DNA of 64,000 nt from Heterobasidion occidentale (Eukaryota; Basidiomycota; Agaricomycetes; Russulales; Bondarzewiaceae). The notes below the pieces were generated by a model. The model was not told the origin of the DNA. It made no database searches and saw only the letters and a list, made by a program, of their open reading frames with translations. Shown one piece after another: positions 11,580 through 22,011 of this stretch. The stretch lies in assembly GCA_039111635.1 (NCBI GenBank), contig JBCAQO010000001.1, positions 1 through 64,000 of the forward strand, in the 5' to 3' direction. Position 1 is the first letter of the stretch. Every line of letters starts with the position of its first letter. Both the position numbers and the translations under genes were made by a program.

Positions 11580-11960
11580 AGCTTATGGCTGTTCGGGCAG
11601 CCCGCAGGGGCACGCGACGGTCACGATCGCGCGGCACGGCTCGGTCTCCTGGCACGCCAACGGCGCGTGGCACGGCTGCGTGCAGAGGTGGTGCGCGGGC
11701 GCGCTGCACGCACGCACGTGGGCAAGCAAACAACCAAAAAGAAAAGAAAAGTCGAGTCAGCTCAGCGTCCACGCCGCAAGGCGGAAAGACGGAGGGAGAC
11801 CATCTGCTTGCCGCAGTGGCACGGGCGCTGCGTCGTCACCTGGCAGGGCGGGAACGGGCCCCGATGGCATGCGAGCGCGCAGGCGCGAGTGGGGCGTCGA
11901 GAGGTGCGGGGGTTTCGGGACTTGGGTGGAGCCGCAGAAGCATCTGCCGGGCGCGGGTCA
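11580..11960 (-). pseudogene. NF-X1-type zinc-finger protein fragment (FAP1/NFX1 family)
   Basis: Two Cys/His-rich exon pieces read on the minus strand. About 11945-11790 contains CFCGSTQVPK, then in another frame CALACHRGPFPPCQVTTQ followed by PCHCGKQM. About 11700-11585 contains HLCTQPCHAPLACQE and CRAIVTVACPCGLPEQ, then a stop. The Cys-x3-His-x3-Cys-type spacing and the PCHCGKQ / CPCG boxes are hallmarks of NF-X1 repeats. The frame change and the stop right after CPCG, where the family normally continues, mark it as a relic. It lies directly upstream of the decayed FHA gene. Confidence 0.65.
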
Positions 11961-12059
11961 GGGCTATGGGAGCAGGTTCAAGAGCACGGGATCGGCGTGG
12001 AGGGGTCTCGATGGTGTAGTGTGTGCGTGGCGTCGAAGGTCGAGGGCCGAGGGTGAGCG

Positions 12060-13300
12060 GGAAGAGCAGGTAAGCGGGCGAGAGCGGATGGGAATGAGCG
12101 GATGTATCGTCAAGGGCTGGGGTGTGGAAGGGAGGCTGAAAGGCAGGATCTGGGCGGGAGTCGCTTGTGCGAGGGGGAAAGACCGGCTCGAGAGGGAGAG
12201 GGATAGCGCGAGGGACGACGTACCTACGTCATCGTCGCCCGTGCCCACCCACGTCTGTCCGCCGCCTCTATCCATCGTCCTCATCCAGCCTCTTTCTCTG
12301 CCGCCAGCCGAATCTCGTCCTCTTCGTTCACGTTCGAACGGCCGCACTGATTACGCGTCCTGCGCTAGCGCGCGCGCGGAGGCGTCGATGGAGCGGCCTC
12401 GCCGTTCATCCCTCGACAATCAAGACGTTGAGGGCGCTATGTTGCGGGGATGTCGAAGCCTAGGGATGAACGCGCGCGGGATCGCAGATACCGGAATTCA
12501 AGGGGTCGAGGTATCAAGCTTGCAAGGCGCCGAGCGTGCGAACGCTAACAGTCGAGGCGACGAGCGCGAGTGGGTCGATGAGATGAGCAGGAGGGCGCCG
12601 GGTGGAAGCTGTGTGCGCATCCGAGGGAACGAGTGCGCGAGGCTGTAGGTGGCAGGGCACAGGCGAGAGCGAGCGCGAACGAATGGGATCGAGGGGATGG
12701 TTGAAATTTGATGGGAACGAGGGCACCGGGGGTGCTAGGCGGCGAGGGTGTGCGACGTCGAGAGCGGGAATATCAACAGCGGAGGGGACGTGCACGAAAG
12801 TGCTAGGCGCGAGCATGCATAGGGCTGAGCGTGCGCGGAGTCTTGGCGGCGACGCAGCACAAGGAAAGTGCGAAATCGTGAATTGTGGAGGGGATGAGCG
12901 CAAGGTTTGCGCGGTCTGAGCGTACGACCAAGCGCGGCATCAAGAGCGGGAGTGTCGCCGTGGAGGGGGTCGAGGGGACGCATGTCGAAGGAGGGGCTCG
13001 AGGTCGTAATAGGAGAGCGGGGCGAGCGACTGGCTGCGGCGTCGAGTAGGGGATGCGGGCGTGTCGAGCGGGGGTCCGGGAAACGCAGACGATGCGCGAG
13101 GGGGCGTGGACGATGCGGGCGAGCGGGCCAGCGGGCCAGTGGGCATGACATCGAGCGGGGAGAGCGGGGAGAGCAGAAGGGCGGGGGATCGGTTTGAGAG
13201 GGTAGGTCGGGAGAGAGGAGAAACTAGGGCGAGTGACGTACCTCTCGTAGATGTCCTCGTCGCCCGTTCCCTCCCTCTTCTGTGATCATCTCCACCGGGG
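12060..13300 (-). pseudogene. Further GC-rich FHA-exon-like relics
   Basis: This holds a series of minus-strand exon-like fragments, each ending at a GTACGT donor, at about 12222 (read as GDDDVG) and 13238 (GDEDIYER). The + strand around 13250-13275 (ATGTCCTCGTCGCCCGTTCCC) closely follows 10075-10100 of the FHA gene, and 12235-12345 follows 7970-8070. The intervening DNA is rich in GTCGAGGG repeats. No continuous gene can be built. I infer repeated local duplication and decay of one exon. Confidence 0.45.
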
Positions 13301-14420
13301 CCGAACCTCCTCCTCATCCCCATTGTCGTAGATGCCCGCGTCGTCGAGCAGCGGGGGCGTATGCGTGTGGGCGTCGGTGGAGCGAGACGCCTCTGTCGCG
13401 GAGATCATGGATGGCGCATGGGGAAAGAGACGACAGGGAGCGTGGGCGTGGGCATGGACAGCGAGAGAGGACGGGGTCGGGAAGGGAAAGGTCAGTCCCT
13501 CGAGGATCTGTAGATAGTAGAAGTAAAGGAAAAGAAAAGGAAACATCAGTACACGCCCTCAGCGATGCTTGCTTTCTCAGGGCCTCGGCGGAGGCCCATC
13601 GTCCACTTGCATCATTGGGAGCGCAAAGGAAAGAGAGATCGAAGGAAACGTGTGTCGAGAAGTAAAAGGAACAAAATGTTACTCACAACGAAAGGTCCAA
13701 AGTACTCGTTTCGCTCATCTGGACCAGCGTCTGCGCTGGTTTCGCGACCGATCGTCCCGTAGGAAGAAGAGGATTGTGGACGACGGCCTGTCGGAGAGTC
13801 TTGGGCTTGCAGGCTAGCAGAGGATGTCGACGTTGGCATGGGCAGGGCGTGGGCGAGGAGTCGCAGAATCGGGAGGGTATCAATTAGAGACAAGAGGAGC
13901 AGCTGAACCAAACAGTTGGATCGAGATTCGTTTAGTACGATCGAGGCACTTCGGCACTCCCTACACTGTGGGCTTAAGATTTTGCCCACAGATCGTGGGG
14001 GTGAACGGACTGAGTGCACAGCACAAATCTAGATACAACAAGAAAAATGATATGGTTTCTAGCTACAGAAGAGTACTCAAGAAAGTAGCTGCGCGGGAGG
14101 TGAGTGCAAAGCACATGGAACGAGTCACACGGACTACGTACATATGGTATTGACGGACAAATAGAACATAGTACAAGGGGGAAATGAGGCTGCGAGGCCG
14201 GGCATGTCGCAAGACTGTACTCTCAAAACTAGTGGCACACTGATAGCGCGTGTTCTGCTCTTTGGTACAGTCCTCTCAAGCTCGCTTTAGGCTCTCTTGC
14301 GTCCTCTGTCCGACGGCGTCCTGCAGATAAGGCTGTTCGTGATGTGGAGTGTTAGCATCAGTACTACGAAAGACGAGGTTAGGGGGAGGGGGGAGGAAGG
14401 AAACGAGACCGGCGAAGCCG
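13301..14420. other. Subtelomeric stretch without a recognised gene
   Basis: An exon-like segment on the minus strand (about 13690-13850) reads with a Ser/Gln-rich start and ends ERNEYFGPFVV at a possible donor. I could not link it to a family. A short polypurine stretch follows near 14380. The remainder shows nothing I can support. Confidence 0.3.
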
Positions 14421-14421
14421 G

Positions 14422-14526
14422 CGGCCGCGTGCTGTCTGCAGCAGCCAGTCTCCCCACAGCCCAAATTCACCTTCGGCGAATTTGGGCTTTGTGGGGAGAC
14501 TGGCTGCTGCAGACAGCACGCGGCCG
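14422..14526. repeat. Long near-perfect hairpin with a CTTCGG loop
   Basis: The left arm is 14422-14468 and the right arm 14478-14526. They pair over 47 nt, broken only by a 2-nt bulge (CACAGCCC against GGGCTTTGTG). The loop region contains CTTCGG, the DNA equivalent of a stable UUCG tetraloop. The right arm continues into the first bases of the dispersed element that starts at 14515. Confidence 0.9.
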
Positions 14527-16309
14527 TTTCTGCAACACGCACAACTCGTCTACTGCGGAGCCCTGGATGTTGGGGTTAGTGGTTCGTCCGCTGTGGCTTC
14601 GCTGATGCGTCGGTCTAGAGGTCAGCGCGCCGTGTTCATGTCGTGGTGCAGCAGGTGGTGGTCGAGCGCACTGGGTGGCGGGTATACGTGGCGTCGAGGG
14701 CGGAAGCGTGAATAGTCGAGGGGACGCAGGTGGAGGGATGGGTGGGCGGAAAAAAGGAGTGGTCAGTCCAAAATGCGGGGAGGAACCAAGGTGGTTGAAA
14801 AGACGAGTGTGTGGGGGTTCGAGGGCGGGGATATCGAGGGAGGGGCGGGCGGAAAGGGCGATAATGGGAGGTACGTACCGCCATACCGCTCTGCCTGTTC
14901 AGCGAGCGTGTGTCCGTCTTCATCGTCCCCAACCTCGTCTCCCGACCGCCGCCGTCCCTCCTTTGCCTCTGTCACCATCCGCTCCTCGTTCTTCTCGTCG
15001 ATGTGCTCAAGCTCACATGATAAGACAGTCGCTTTGCTCCAGGTGTCGTGAGTCAGGGTGGGCGCGGAGCGGTTGTTGGAGGACAGCGCCGGCACGGATG
15101 TCGTGGATGTTGACAAGAAAAGAAACAGGAGTGGAGGTGGGAGAGGGCACGGAGAGAGCATGGAGCGAGTGCCCCGAGCATTCCAGCTGCAAACTGTAAA
15201 AAAAAATGCTATCAGCAGCGCGCACTTTCTCAGAGACTCAGCACAGATCTGTTGTCCGCTAGCATTGTCGAGAGCATGTGGATCGAGGAGTTGAAAAAAA
15301 AAGTACTCACTGATTGTGTCTGAAGTAGCCTGAGAGACCAATGTTGCTACGAGGAGAGCTCGACTGAGGACGCGTGTTGCGCTCAATGTTCAAAGGTGCG
15401 GGGATGCTGGACACTTGCTGGACGCGACGTGGCGGCGTGTTTGATCACGAGACGTTGGAGGGCACTGTGTGCCGACACAGTCGGAGGGAAAACTCCGACT
15501 GTGTCCGACACAGTCGGACTGTGTGGCGCGACAATCGACGGACTGTGTGCGGCACGGCCGGACTGTGTGGCGCGACCTTAGAGCCAAATCCCGGACTGTC
15601 ACCGAGAAGCCGGACTGTGTGGCGCAGAAACAGCGCCAAAATCCGGACTGTGTGCGGTCTCGGCCGGACTGTGTGGCGCAACAGAGAGACTGTGCGTGGT
15701 GTGACAACAGTGTGACGACAGCGTTCCCGCGATCTCCCGACTGTGTGCCGGCTCTCCCGATGCTGACTAAACTGTGTCTCCGAGTTACAGAATATCCTCA
15801 AGACCACAAACAATTCCGTATCTTTGGATCCCCTGATCCCAATGGTACGATTAATGTATCAATCGAACGCCACGGTGAATGTGCACATTCGCTTTGTTTT
15901 ATGATTACAAACCAACACACATTGAGTACTGTATGCCTGCTTTTTTGAGTTTATTATTCACTCTTGTATTTTGCCCTTAACAGACTCAGTGGTACATGTC
16001 TAGTGATGAGAAGCTCAGGATAGTATCCTGAACACTTTTCAAATCTCTTGAATCAGACAGAATTGTGTGAAATACAGATCCCATTGCCCAAAACCCAGAC
16101 TGTGCGAAGCACAGTCTGGTTTTAGGAGGTAGACTGTTTAAATCCATATCTATTGAACCCCTAATTTAATTTAGCTGATTCTGGGCCTCAAAGTTGGACC
16201 AGGGTATGGAAACTACAGGCCATATTTTTTTGTATTTATAGCTGCATTAAATTGACAACACAGTAGTTTCGGATATCGGTGGACTCAAATCGGTCGGTAA
16301 TACTCCTAG
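14515..16309 (+). repeat. Dispersed element, copy 2 (long form)
   Basis: This is homologous along its length to 56746-58859. It starts at AGCACGCGGCCGTTTCTGC and ends at CGGTAATACTCCTAG. The inside holds decayed acidic-exon-like sequence on the minus strand (about 14870-15030, ELEHIDEKNEER), a GGACTGTGTGGCGCGAC minisatellite (about 15460-15720), a stretch conserved in three copies (CCGATGCTGACTAAACTGTG), and the CCAGACTGTG hairpin near 16100. No intact ORF for mobility is seen. The internal ORF read through the minisatellite is not conserved in the third copy. Confidence 0.7.
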
Positions 16310-18018
16310 TCCCATGTTTATCTACCCGCACGCAAGTGGCCGTCTTGGACGGCCGCATGCGTGATGAGCAACTTGTTAGTGGCACCTTCATCCACACTCT
16401 CAAACATGTAATAGCCATAACACGTCTCGTGACACCGTTTCTCGTCGCGCGCACGGCCGTCCAAGACGGCCACTGATGCATGTGCACAACACGTCCCGTC
16501 GTGACACCGTTTCTCGTCGCGAGCACGGCCGTCCAAGACGGCCACTGGTGCATGTGCACAACACGTCCCGTGACACTGTGTCTCATTGCGCACACGGCCG
16601 TCCAAGACGGCCACTACTGCATGAGCCACCATCACATGCAGCACAGGGTGGCACGCCACACACACGGCCCTCCAAGACAGCGACCACTGCGTCTGTTTGC
16701 ATTCATGGATCATATTTTTGGGTAGCCTAAGTCACTTGCAAGTCTCACCCGCACGCAAGTGGCCATCCTAGATGGTCACCACTGCACACGGCCATCCAGG
16801 ATGGCCACTTGCGTGCAGGCGGTTAAAGGTGGTACTTATATATTTCTCATCACTCATGTCCAACTCACATGCACCCTGCCGTCGAAGACGGCCGTCTGTG
16901 CTTCAATGGTATTAAGGGGACGCACATGCATGTGCCACTTGCATGCACTCCACCACCTAAGACAGCCATTTATAGTTTAATTGTACAGAGGAGAGACACA
17001 GACACATCCAACTCACATGCACTCCGCCGTCCAAGACGGCTGTTTGTGCCTCAACGGTACCGAGGAGACACCCATGTGCCACTCGCATGCACTCCGCCGT
17101 CCAAGACGGCCGTTTATAGGTTAATGGTACTGAGGTTACTCGTGACATGCGTTCAACTCACATGCACCCTGCCGTCCAAGACGGCCATCTGTGCTTCAAT
17201 GGTATTAAGGGGACGCACACGCATGTACCACTTGCATGCACTCCACCACCTAAGACAGCCATTTATAGTTTAATTGTACAGAAGAGAGACACAGACACAT
17301 CCAACTCACATGCACTCCGCCGTCCAAGACGGCTGTTTGTGCCTCAATGGTACCGAGGAGACACTCATGTGCCACTCGCATATGCCACTCGCATGCACTC
17401 CGCCGTCCAAGACGGCCGTTTATAGGTTAATGGTACTGAGGTTACTCGTGACATGCGTTCAACTCACATGCACCCTGCCGTCCAAGACGGCCGTCTGTGC
17501 TTCAATGGTATTAAGGGGACGCACACGCATGTACCACTTGCATGCACTCCACCACCTAAGACAGCCATTTATAGTTTAATTGTACAGAAGAGAGACACAG
17601 ACACATCCAACTCACATGCACTCCGCCGTCCAAGACGGCTGTTTGTGCTTCAACGGTACTGAGGAGACACACATGTGCCACTTGCATATACTACTCGCAT
17701 GCACTCTGCCATCTTGGACAGCGGTTTGTGCTTGTTGGTATAAAAGTTACTTGTCACATGCATTCTAACTCACATGCACTCCGCCGTCCAAGACCGCTGT
17801 TTATAGTTTAATAGTACAGGGGAGACACACACAGGCGTGCATCTGGCATGCACTCCGCTGTCCATGACGGCGGTTTGTGTTTCAAAGGTACACTTGCATG
17901 AAGCTCGCATGCACTTGGGCACTCACACTTGTATCTCCCCCTACTAATCGCTCAACTTGGGGTTAGGGTTCTGCCTGCCAAAAAGCATACCTAGGTTCAT
18001 GGAAAAGGCCTCATAACC
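16310..18018 (+). repeat. Palindrome-rich minisatellite (CCGTCCAAGACGG core) with about 306-nt higher-order units
   Basis: This holds more than 20 copies of a hairpin core such as GGCCGTCCAAGACGGCC, spaced by sequence with CTCGCATGCACTCCGCC. From about 16860 the spacers form a higher-order tandem unit of about 306 nt (for example starting at GCGTTCAACTCACATGCACC near 17152 and 17457). The last 215 nt (17804-18018) recur at 18600-18810. Short ORFs through it are repeat artefacts. Confidence 0.85.
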
Positions 18019-18597
18019 GATCTCCCGACTGTGTGCCGGCTCTCCCGATGCTGACTAAACTGTGTCTCCGGGTTGCAGAATAACCTCAAGATCACAAACA
18101 ATTCCATATCTTTAGATCCCCTGATTCAAATAATACGATTAAGGTATCCATCGAAAGCTATGGTACGTTTTCACATTTGCTCTGTTTTATGATTATAAAG
18201 CAATATAAATTGAGTACTGGATGCCTGCTTTTTTAAGTTTATTCTTCACTTCTGTATTTTGCCCTTAACAGACCCAGTGGTACATGTCTAGTAATGAAGA
18301 ATTCAGGATACCATCCTGAACACCTTTCAAATCTCTTGAATCAGACATAATTGTGTGCAACACAGATTTCATTGCCCAAAACCCAGACTGTGCTTCGCAC
18401 AGTCTGGTTTTGGGGGGTAGACTGTTTAAATGCATATCTATTGAACCCCTGATTTAATATGGCTGATTCTGGGCCTTAAAGTTGCACTTGGGTATGAAGA
18501 TCACACGACTCATTTTTTTGTATTTATAGCTGCATTAAATTGGCAACACAGTAGTTTCGGATATCGGTGGACTCAAATCAGTCGGTAATACTCCTAG
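18019..18597 (+). repeat. Dispersed element, copy 3 (5'-truncated)
   Basis: It starts at GATCTCCCGACTGTGTGCC directly after CATAACC, at a point that is internal in the longer copies (about 15731 and 58282). It ends at the common CTCCTAG. It is sandwiched between two copies of the same 215-nt subtelomeric repeat (17804-18018 and 18600-18810). Confidence 0.85.
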
Positions 18598-19022
18598 TTT
18601 AATAGTACAGGGGAGACACACACAGGCGTGCATTTGGCATGCACTCCGCCGTCCAAGACGGCGGTTTGTGCTTCAAAGGTACACTTGCATGAAGCTCGCA
18701 TGCACTTGGGCACTCACACTTGTATCTCCCCCTACTAATCGCTCAACTTGGGGTTAGGGTTCTGCCTGCCAAAAAGCATACCTAGGTTCATGGAAAAGGC
18801 CTCATAACCTAATGGAATATGACTGACTCCAAGATGTAACACTCATGTAGTACTGTGCTCAAATTTGTAACCTTCTGTTATATACCAGAGTGTGAAGTCC
18901 TCTCTAAGATCTTCATGCAATGTCTCAACTCACCTTGGAGTGATTGCCTAAAGCATAACCTAGGGTTAGGGTTCTGCCACCCAAAAAGCATACCTAGGTT
19001 CATGGAACAGGCCTCATAACCT
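18598..19022. repeat. Subtelomeric repeat ending in CATAACCTAACCT
   Basis: The unit with GGGTTAGGGTTCTGCC, AAAAAGCATACCTAGG and CCTCATAACCT occurs here twice (about 18745-18810 and 18960-19023), also at 17950-18018 and 60520-60576. The last copy here runs into AACCTAACCT, i.e. telomere units, at the join with the P4-ATPase fragment. Confidence 0.8.
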
Positions 19023-19800
19023 AACCTTGCTGAGGCGCTTAAAGATGCAGTAGAGCTTCATGCGGCCGTCGGGGGCGCAAACGACGGTAGACATACGCTT
19101 GCGGGTCGAGTTGAATTCGCACGCGTTGAGGATCTGGAACTCTTGGGACACGCCGAGGACATCAACGAAGATAGACTTAGGTTTGCGGGTCTAGAGCAGA
19201 TATCAGACGGGACGCGGGATAGAGACGGGCGCACGCACGCGAAACTAGAACCCGAGGAGCTCCGCACCGGCGAGGAGGGCGGCCGCGTCGGGGCTGCTGG
19301 TCTAGTACTGCATCTTGCCGTCCTTGACCTCGGGGATGACATTGTGGCAGACGGCGAGGAGGGTAAGAAACTCGACGAGGACGTCGCGTTCTCTCGCAAA
19401 GGCGAGGGTGGCGACGTCGAGAAAGGGTTTGGCCCCGGCGCCGTCGAGGATGGCGCGCATGTCCTTGAAGGTGCGTCAGGTGTCCTTGCCCTCGGCGTCA
19501 TCGCCGGCGTCGCGCTGAGACTCGTCAACCTCGTCGGCGTAGGCGGTGCCGCCGATAGAGCAGCAGCGGAACTTCATCTCGTTGCAGGTGAGGGTGCCCG
19601 TCTTGTCGGAAAAGACATACTCGATCTGGCCGAGCTCCTCAACGAGGGAGGAGGTGCGGCAGAGGGCGGGGGTGTCTGTCTTGGCGTAGTACATGTCGAG
19701 GTCCGAGTTGAGCTGTGCCTGTTGAAACTTGACGACCTCTATGGTGTCGATGAGAGAAATGAAGATCTTGACGTATCTGGCACAAGCACCGCACCGCCTC
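19023..19800 (-). pseudogene. P4-ATPase (phospholipid flippase) fragment, Drs2-like
   Basis: Minus-strand pieces include an M4-like helix with [13 protein letters not shown], then [19 protein letters not shown], then the phosphorylation site [17 protein letters not shown], then the start of the nucleotide-binding domain (VLVEFLTLLAVCHNVIPEV, SPDAAAL, LGVSQEFQILNACEFNSTRKRMSTVV). The catalytic Asp of DKTGT is present. Frame changes occur near 19480 and 19300, and the left end stops abruptly at the telomere-like stub at 19023, so domains P (rest), N (rest) and M5-M10 are absent. A second, different P4-ATPase piece lies at 21.5 kb. Clearly a relic. Confidence 0.75.
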
Positions 19801-20436
19801 CGACGAGCACCACAGGCATGTCTGCCGCGCTCGTCTTCATGTGTTCAAAGATGACCTCAAGCTTGGACTGCATAGGGCGCGTATATCGCAGAGGGCGCGA
19901 ACGGGGATGGCGGCGGTGGCGAGTATGGGGGTGCTGACAGCTAGGTCGGAGAAGGGCCGAGAGCAGGCAGAGAGGGATGAGGCTGCGGAGATGGCGATGC
20001 CGGAGTCAGTCGTGGTAGGGACGTTGCCCCCAAACACAAGCGCGCGCTCGCGGATATGGTGTCCGGCCCGAGTGTTATCGCTTACGCCGAACTACGTGCG
20101 CATGCCGCGCACTCAAAATGCAGTTCCGCTAGAGGTACGAGACAGAAGGCGTACAGCACATGTGGTGGAGCGGACGGTGCTGTCGGCTCGGGTGAGGAGG
20201 ATGGAGGCGAGGTAGAGGCGCATCAGAAGGCGGCGATGATTGTGCACGCGTCAGGTAGATGGAAACGTTGAGGAGATGAAGTGATTTTCACGAACGTCGA
20301 GGGTATGTAACGTAGGAGATAGTTGAAGTCCTGAAACGAAGGATGAAACGAAATGTTAAGGTAAAGCTAGAGAATTGAAAGGCACAAGGTATCGAGTAAC
20401 CTCCGATAGGTTCGAAATACATTGCCCTGCTAGACA
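19801..20436. other. Stretch between P4-ATPase fragments, no supported gene
   Basis: This may hold unrecognised parts of the flanking ATPase relic on the minus strand, but no conserved motif was found. The right boundary is where similarity with the second copy at 60577 begins. Confidence 0.3.
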
Positions 20437-20439
20437 GCG

Positions 20440-21300
20440 AACCTGTCGAAGAGTAGTAACAGGCTGCGAGGGGCAGGTATGGTTTGAGAGGTGTGCAGCA
20501 TGCACGGTGGAGAAAGCAGTGCCGTCGGTCTGGGTGAGGAAGACGAAACAATTGGGGTGGAGACGCTGAGCCCGTGTGAGAAGATAGAGGCATGGATGAG
20601 GGTAGCACTGTCACGCTCGAGGAAGCTGACGGTGATGACTGTGCGCGCGTGGGGTGATCGCGGGTGGATGAGTGTAGTAACTGAGCGCGTGGTGTCCTGA
20701 GGCAGACGTACCAGTGACACTGCAGACGTTGTCGTGCGTCTTGTTCGTGGCGGCGGCGACGGTCTTTTCGGAATAGATCTGCGCCTCGGGGAAGTGCAGC
20801 AGCGGGCCGGTCGGGATGGTGACGATGGCGGCGGCAGCGGCATAGAGGGCGAGCGGTGTGCCAAAGGGAGGCGACGTGGAAATAGGCGATGACATGCTCG
20901 GTCGGGAGAAGTGCGGTGACGCCAAGCAACGCAAACGCAAGCGTGAGAACGTGGAGAGGTAGATGTTGTTTTCAGTGTAGGGGCCGGTGGCGTCCTGGCT
21001 GAGGGAGGAGACGAAGCGGAGGAGGTAGGCGGTGAAGAGAGCATGCAGGGCATAGACGATGATGTTTTGGCGGTCGTCGAGGGAGAAGGGACAGCCGAAG
21101 GACAAGCCTGGATGACGAGGTCGCCGACGAAGAGGAGGGAGAGCAGGGCGTTCCCAAGGCGCGCCTGCGTGAGGGGTGAGCATGAAGGGGCGTAGCGGAG
21201 CGTGCGGTTGACGTATCCGAGCCCTAAACGCGGCCTCGTCTATTGGCTCGCCGTTGACAGCATTCTCGGGGCTGTGACGTCGAAGGGATCGCGTTCGCAT
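20440..21300 (-). pseudogene. Membrane-protein relic (possibly transporter N-terminal helices)
   Basis: Several minus-strand frames must be combined to read hydrophobic helices, such as LTLAFALLGVTALLP and PLALYAAAAAIVTIPTGP, followed by FPEAQIYSEKTVAAATNKTH and NVCSVTG. The arrangement recalls the N-terminal membrane region of an ABC-type transporter, but this is a weak impression. Frame changes at about 20940 and 21100 argue for decay. An almost identical copy is at 60580-61440. Confidence 0.35.
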
Positions 21301-21454
21301 AATTGTTCGCCGTCTGCGTGCAGAAGTAGCTGGATTTCACTCTCCTTTGATACCGCGAGGGCGAAGAAGGCTGCACTGGCGAGTGCGCTGAGGGCAAGAG
21401 CGACCGCGATTGGCAGCTAGAAGCGAGGTATAGGTTTGCTTTGCTTGCTTGACA

Positions 21455-21870
21455 AAGGTCTACCGATGTTCTGAGATGAAGCACACCTGGATAATCTTGA
21501 TGATCTCGATCGAGATGTACAGCGAGATGGGTACGATGCTTTGGAACGCGATGAGACACGAGTTGCGCACGCACAAAAGATTAAGCCAAAACGACGCATG
21601 GGCGGGCAATGAGATTCTGGTATGCACGCTGACCAGGGCATTGACGACGTCCGAGTCGCCCACCTCGAAGCCGATACAGTTCGCGACTGCGGTGATGGTG
21701 CACTTCACAATGAGTACGATAAAGTTGACGACCACGTTGAAGTTGGTCTCGCGCTCGATCTGGGACCGCTTGGACCGCCCGCCGTTGAGCGTGATCTTTG
21801 TGTCCGCGCCCCTCAAGGCGACGAAGCCGATGATCCACGCCATCGTGCATCCGGAAGGTCTGGGCGAAAA
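21455..21870 (-). pseudogene. P4-ATPase fragment, Dnf-like M3-M4 region
   Basis: The minus strand reads WIIGFVALRGADTKITLNGG, then KRSQIERETNF, a helix (VVNFIVLIVKCTITAVANC), then LIAFQSIVPISLYISIEIIK. The PISL box in M4 and the NGG-x-KRS-x-IE stretch are characteristic of P4-type flippases. It differs from the M4 sequence at 19.7 kb, so two flippase paralogues left pieces side by side here. The copy at 61595-62010 keeps the same frame. Confidence 0.7.
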
Positions 21871-22011
21871 TTCTGCCTTTCACGAGCTTCCACGTATTTT
21901 CTAGAAAATTCAAAGTTCGACAAGCATGCTCACCGTGATCGAAAATGGGTGCAATTTCGACGGATAGCTTCACAACTTCACAAGTGCGCATAATCCTTCT
22001 CTTCCTACTTT

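Noticed and set aside
15469..15948. 159-aa ORF through the ACTGTGTGGCGC minisatellite and its 214-aa counterpart at 58022
   Set aside because: The frame is not kept in the third copy at 18.0 kb and the N-terminal part is pure repeat.
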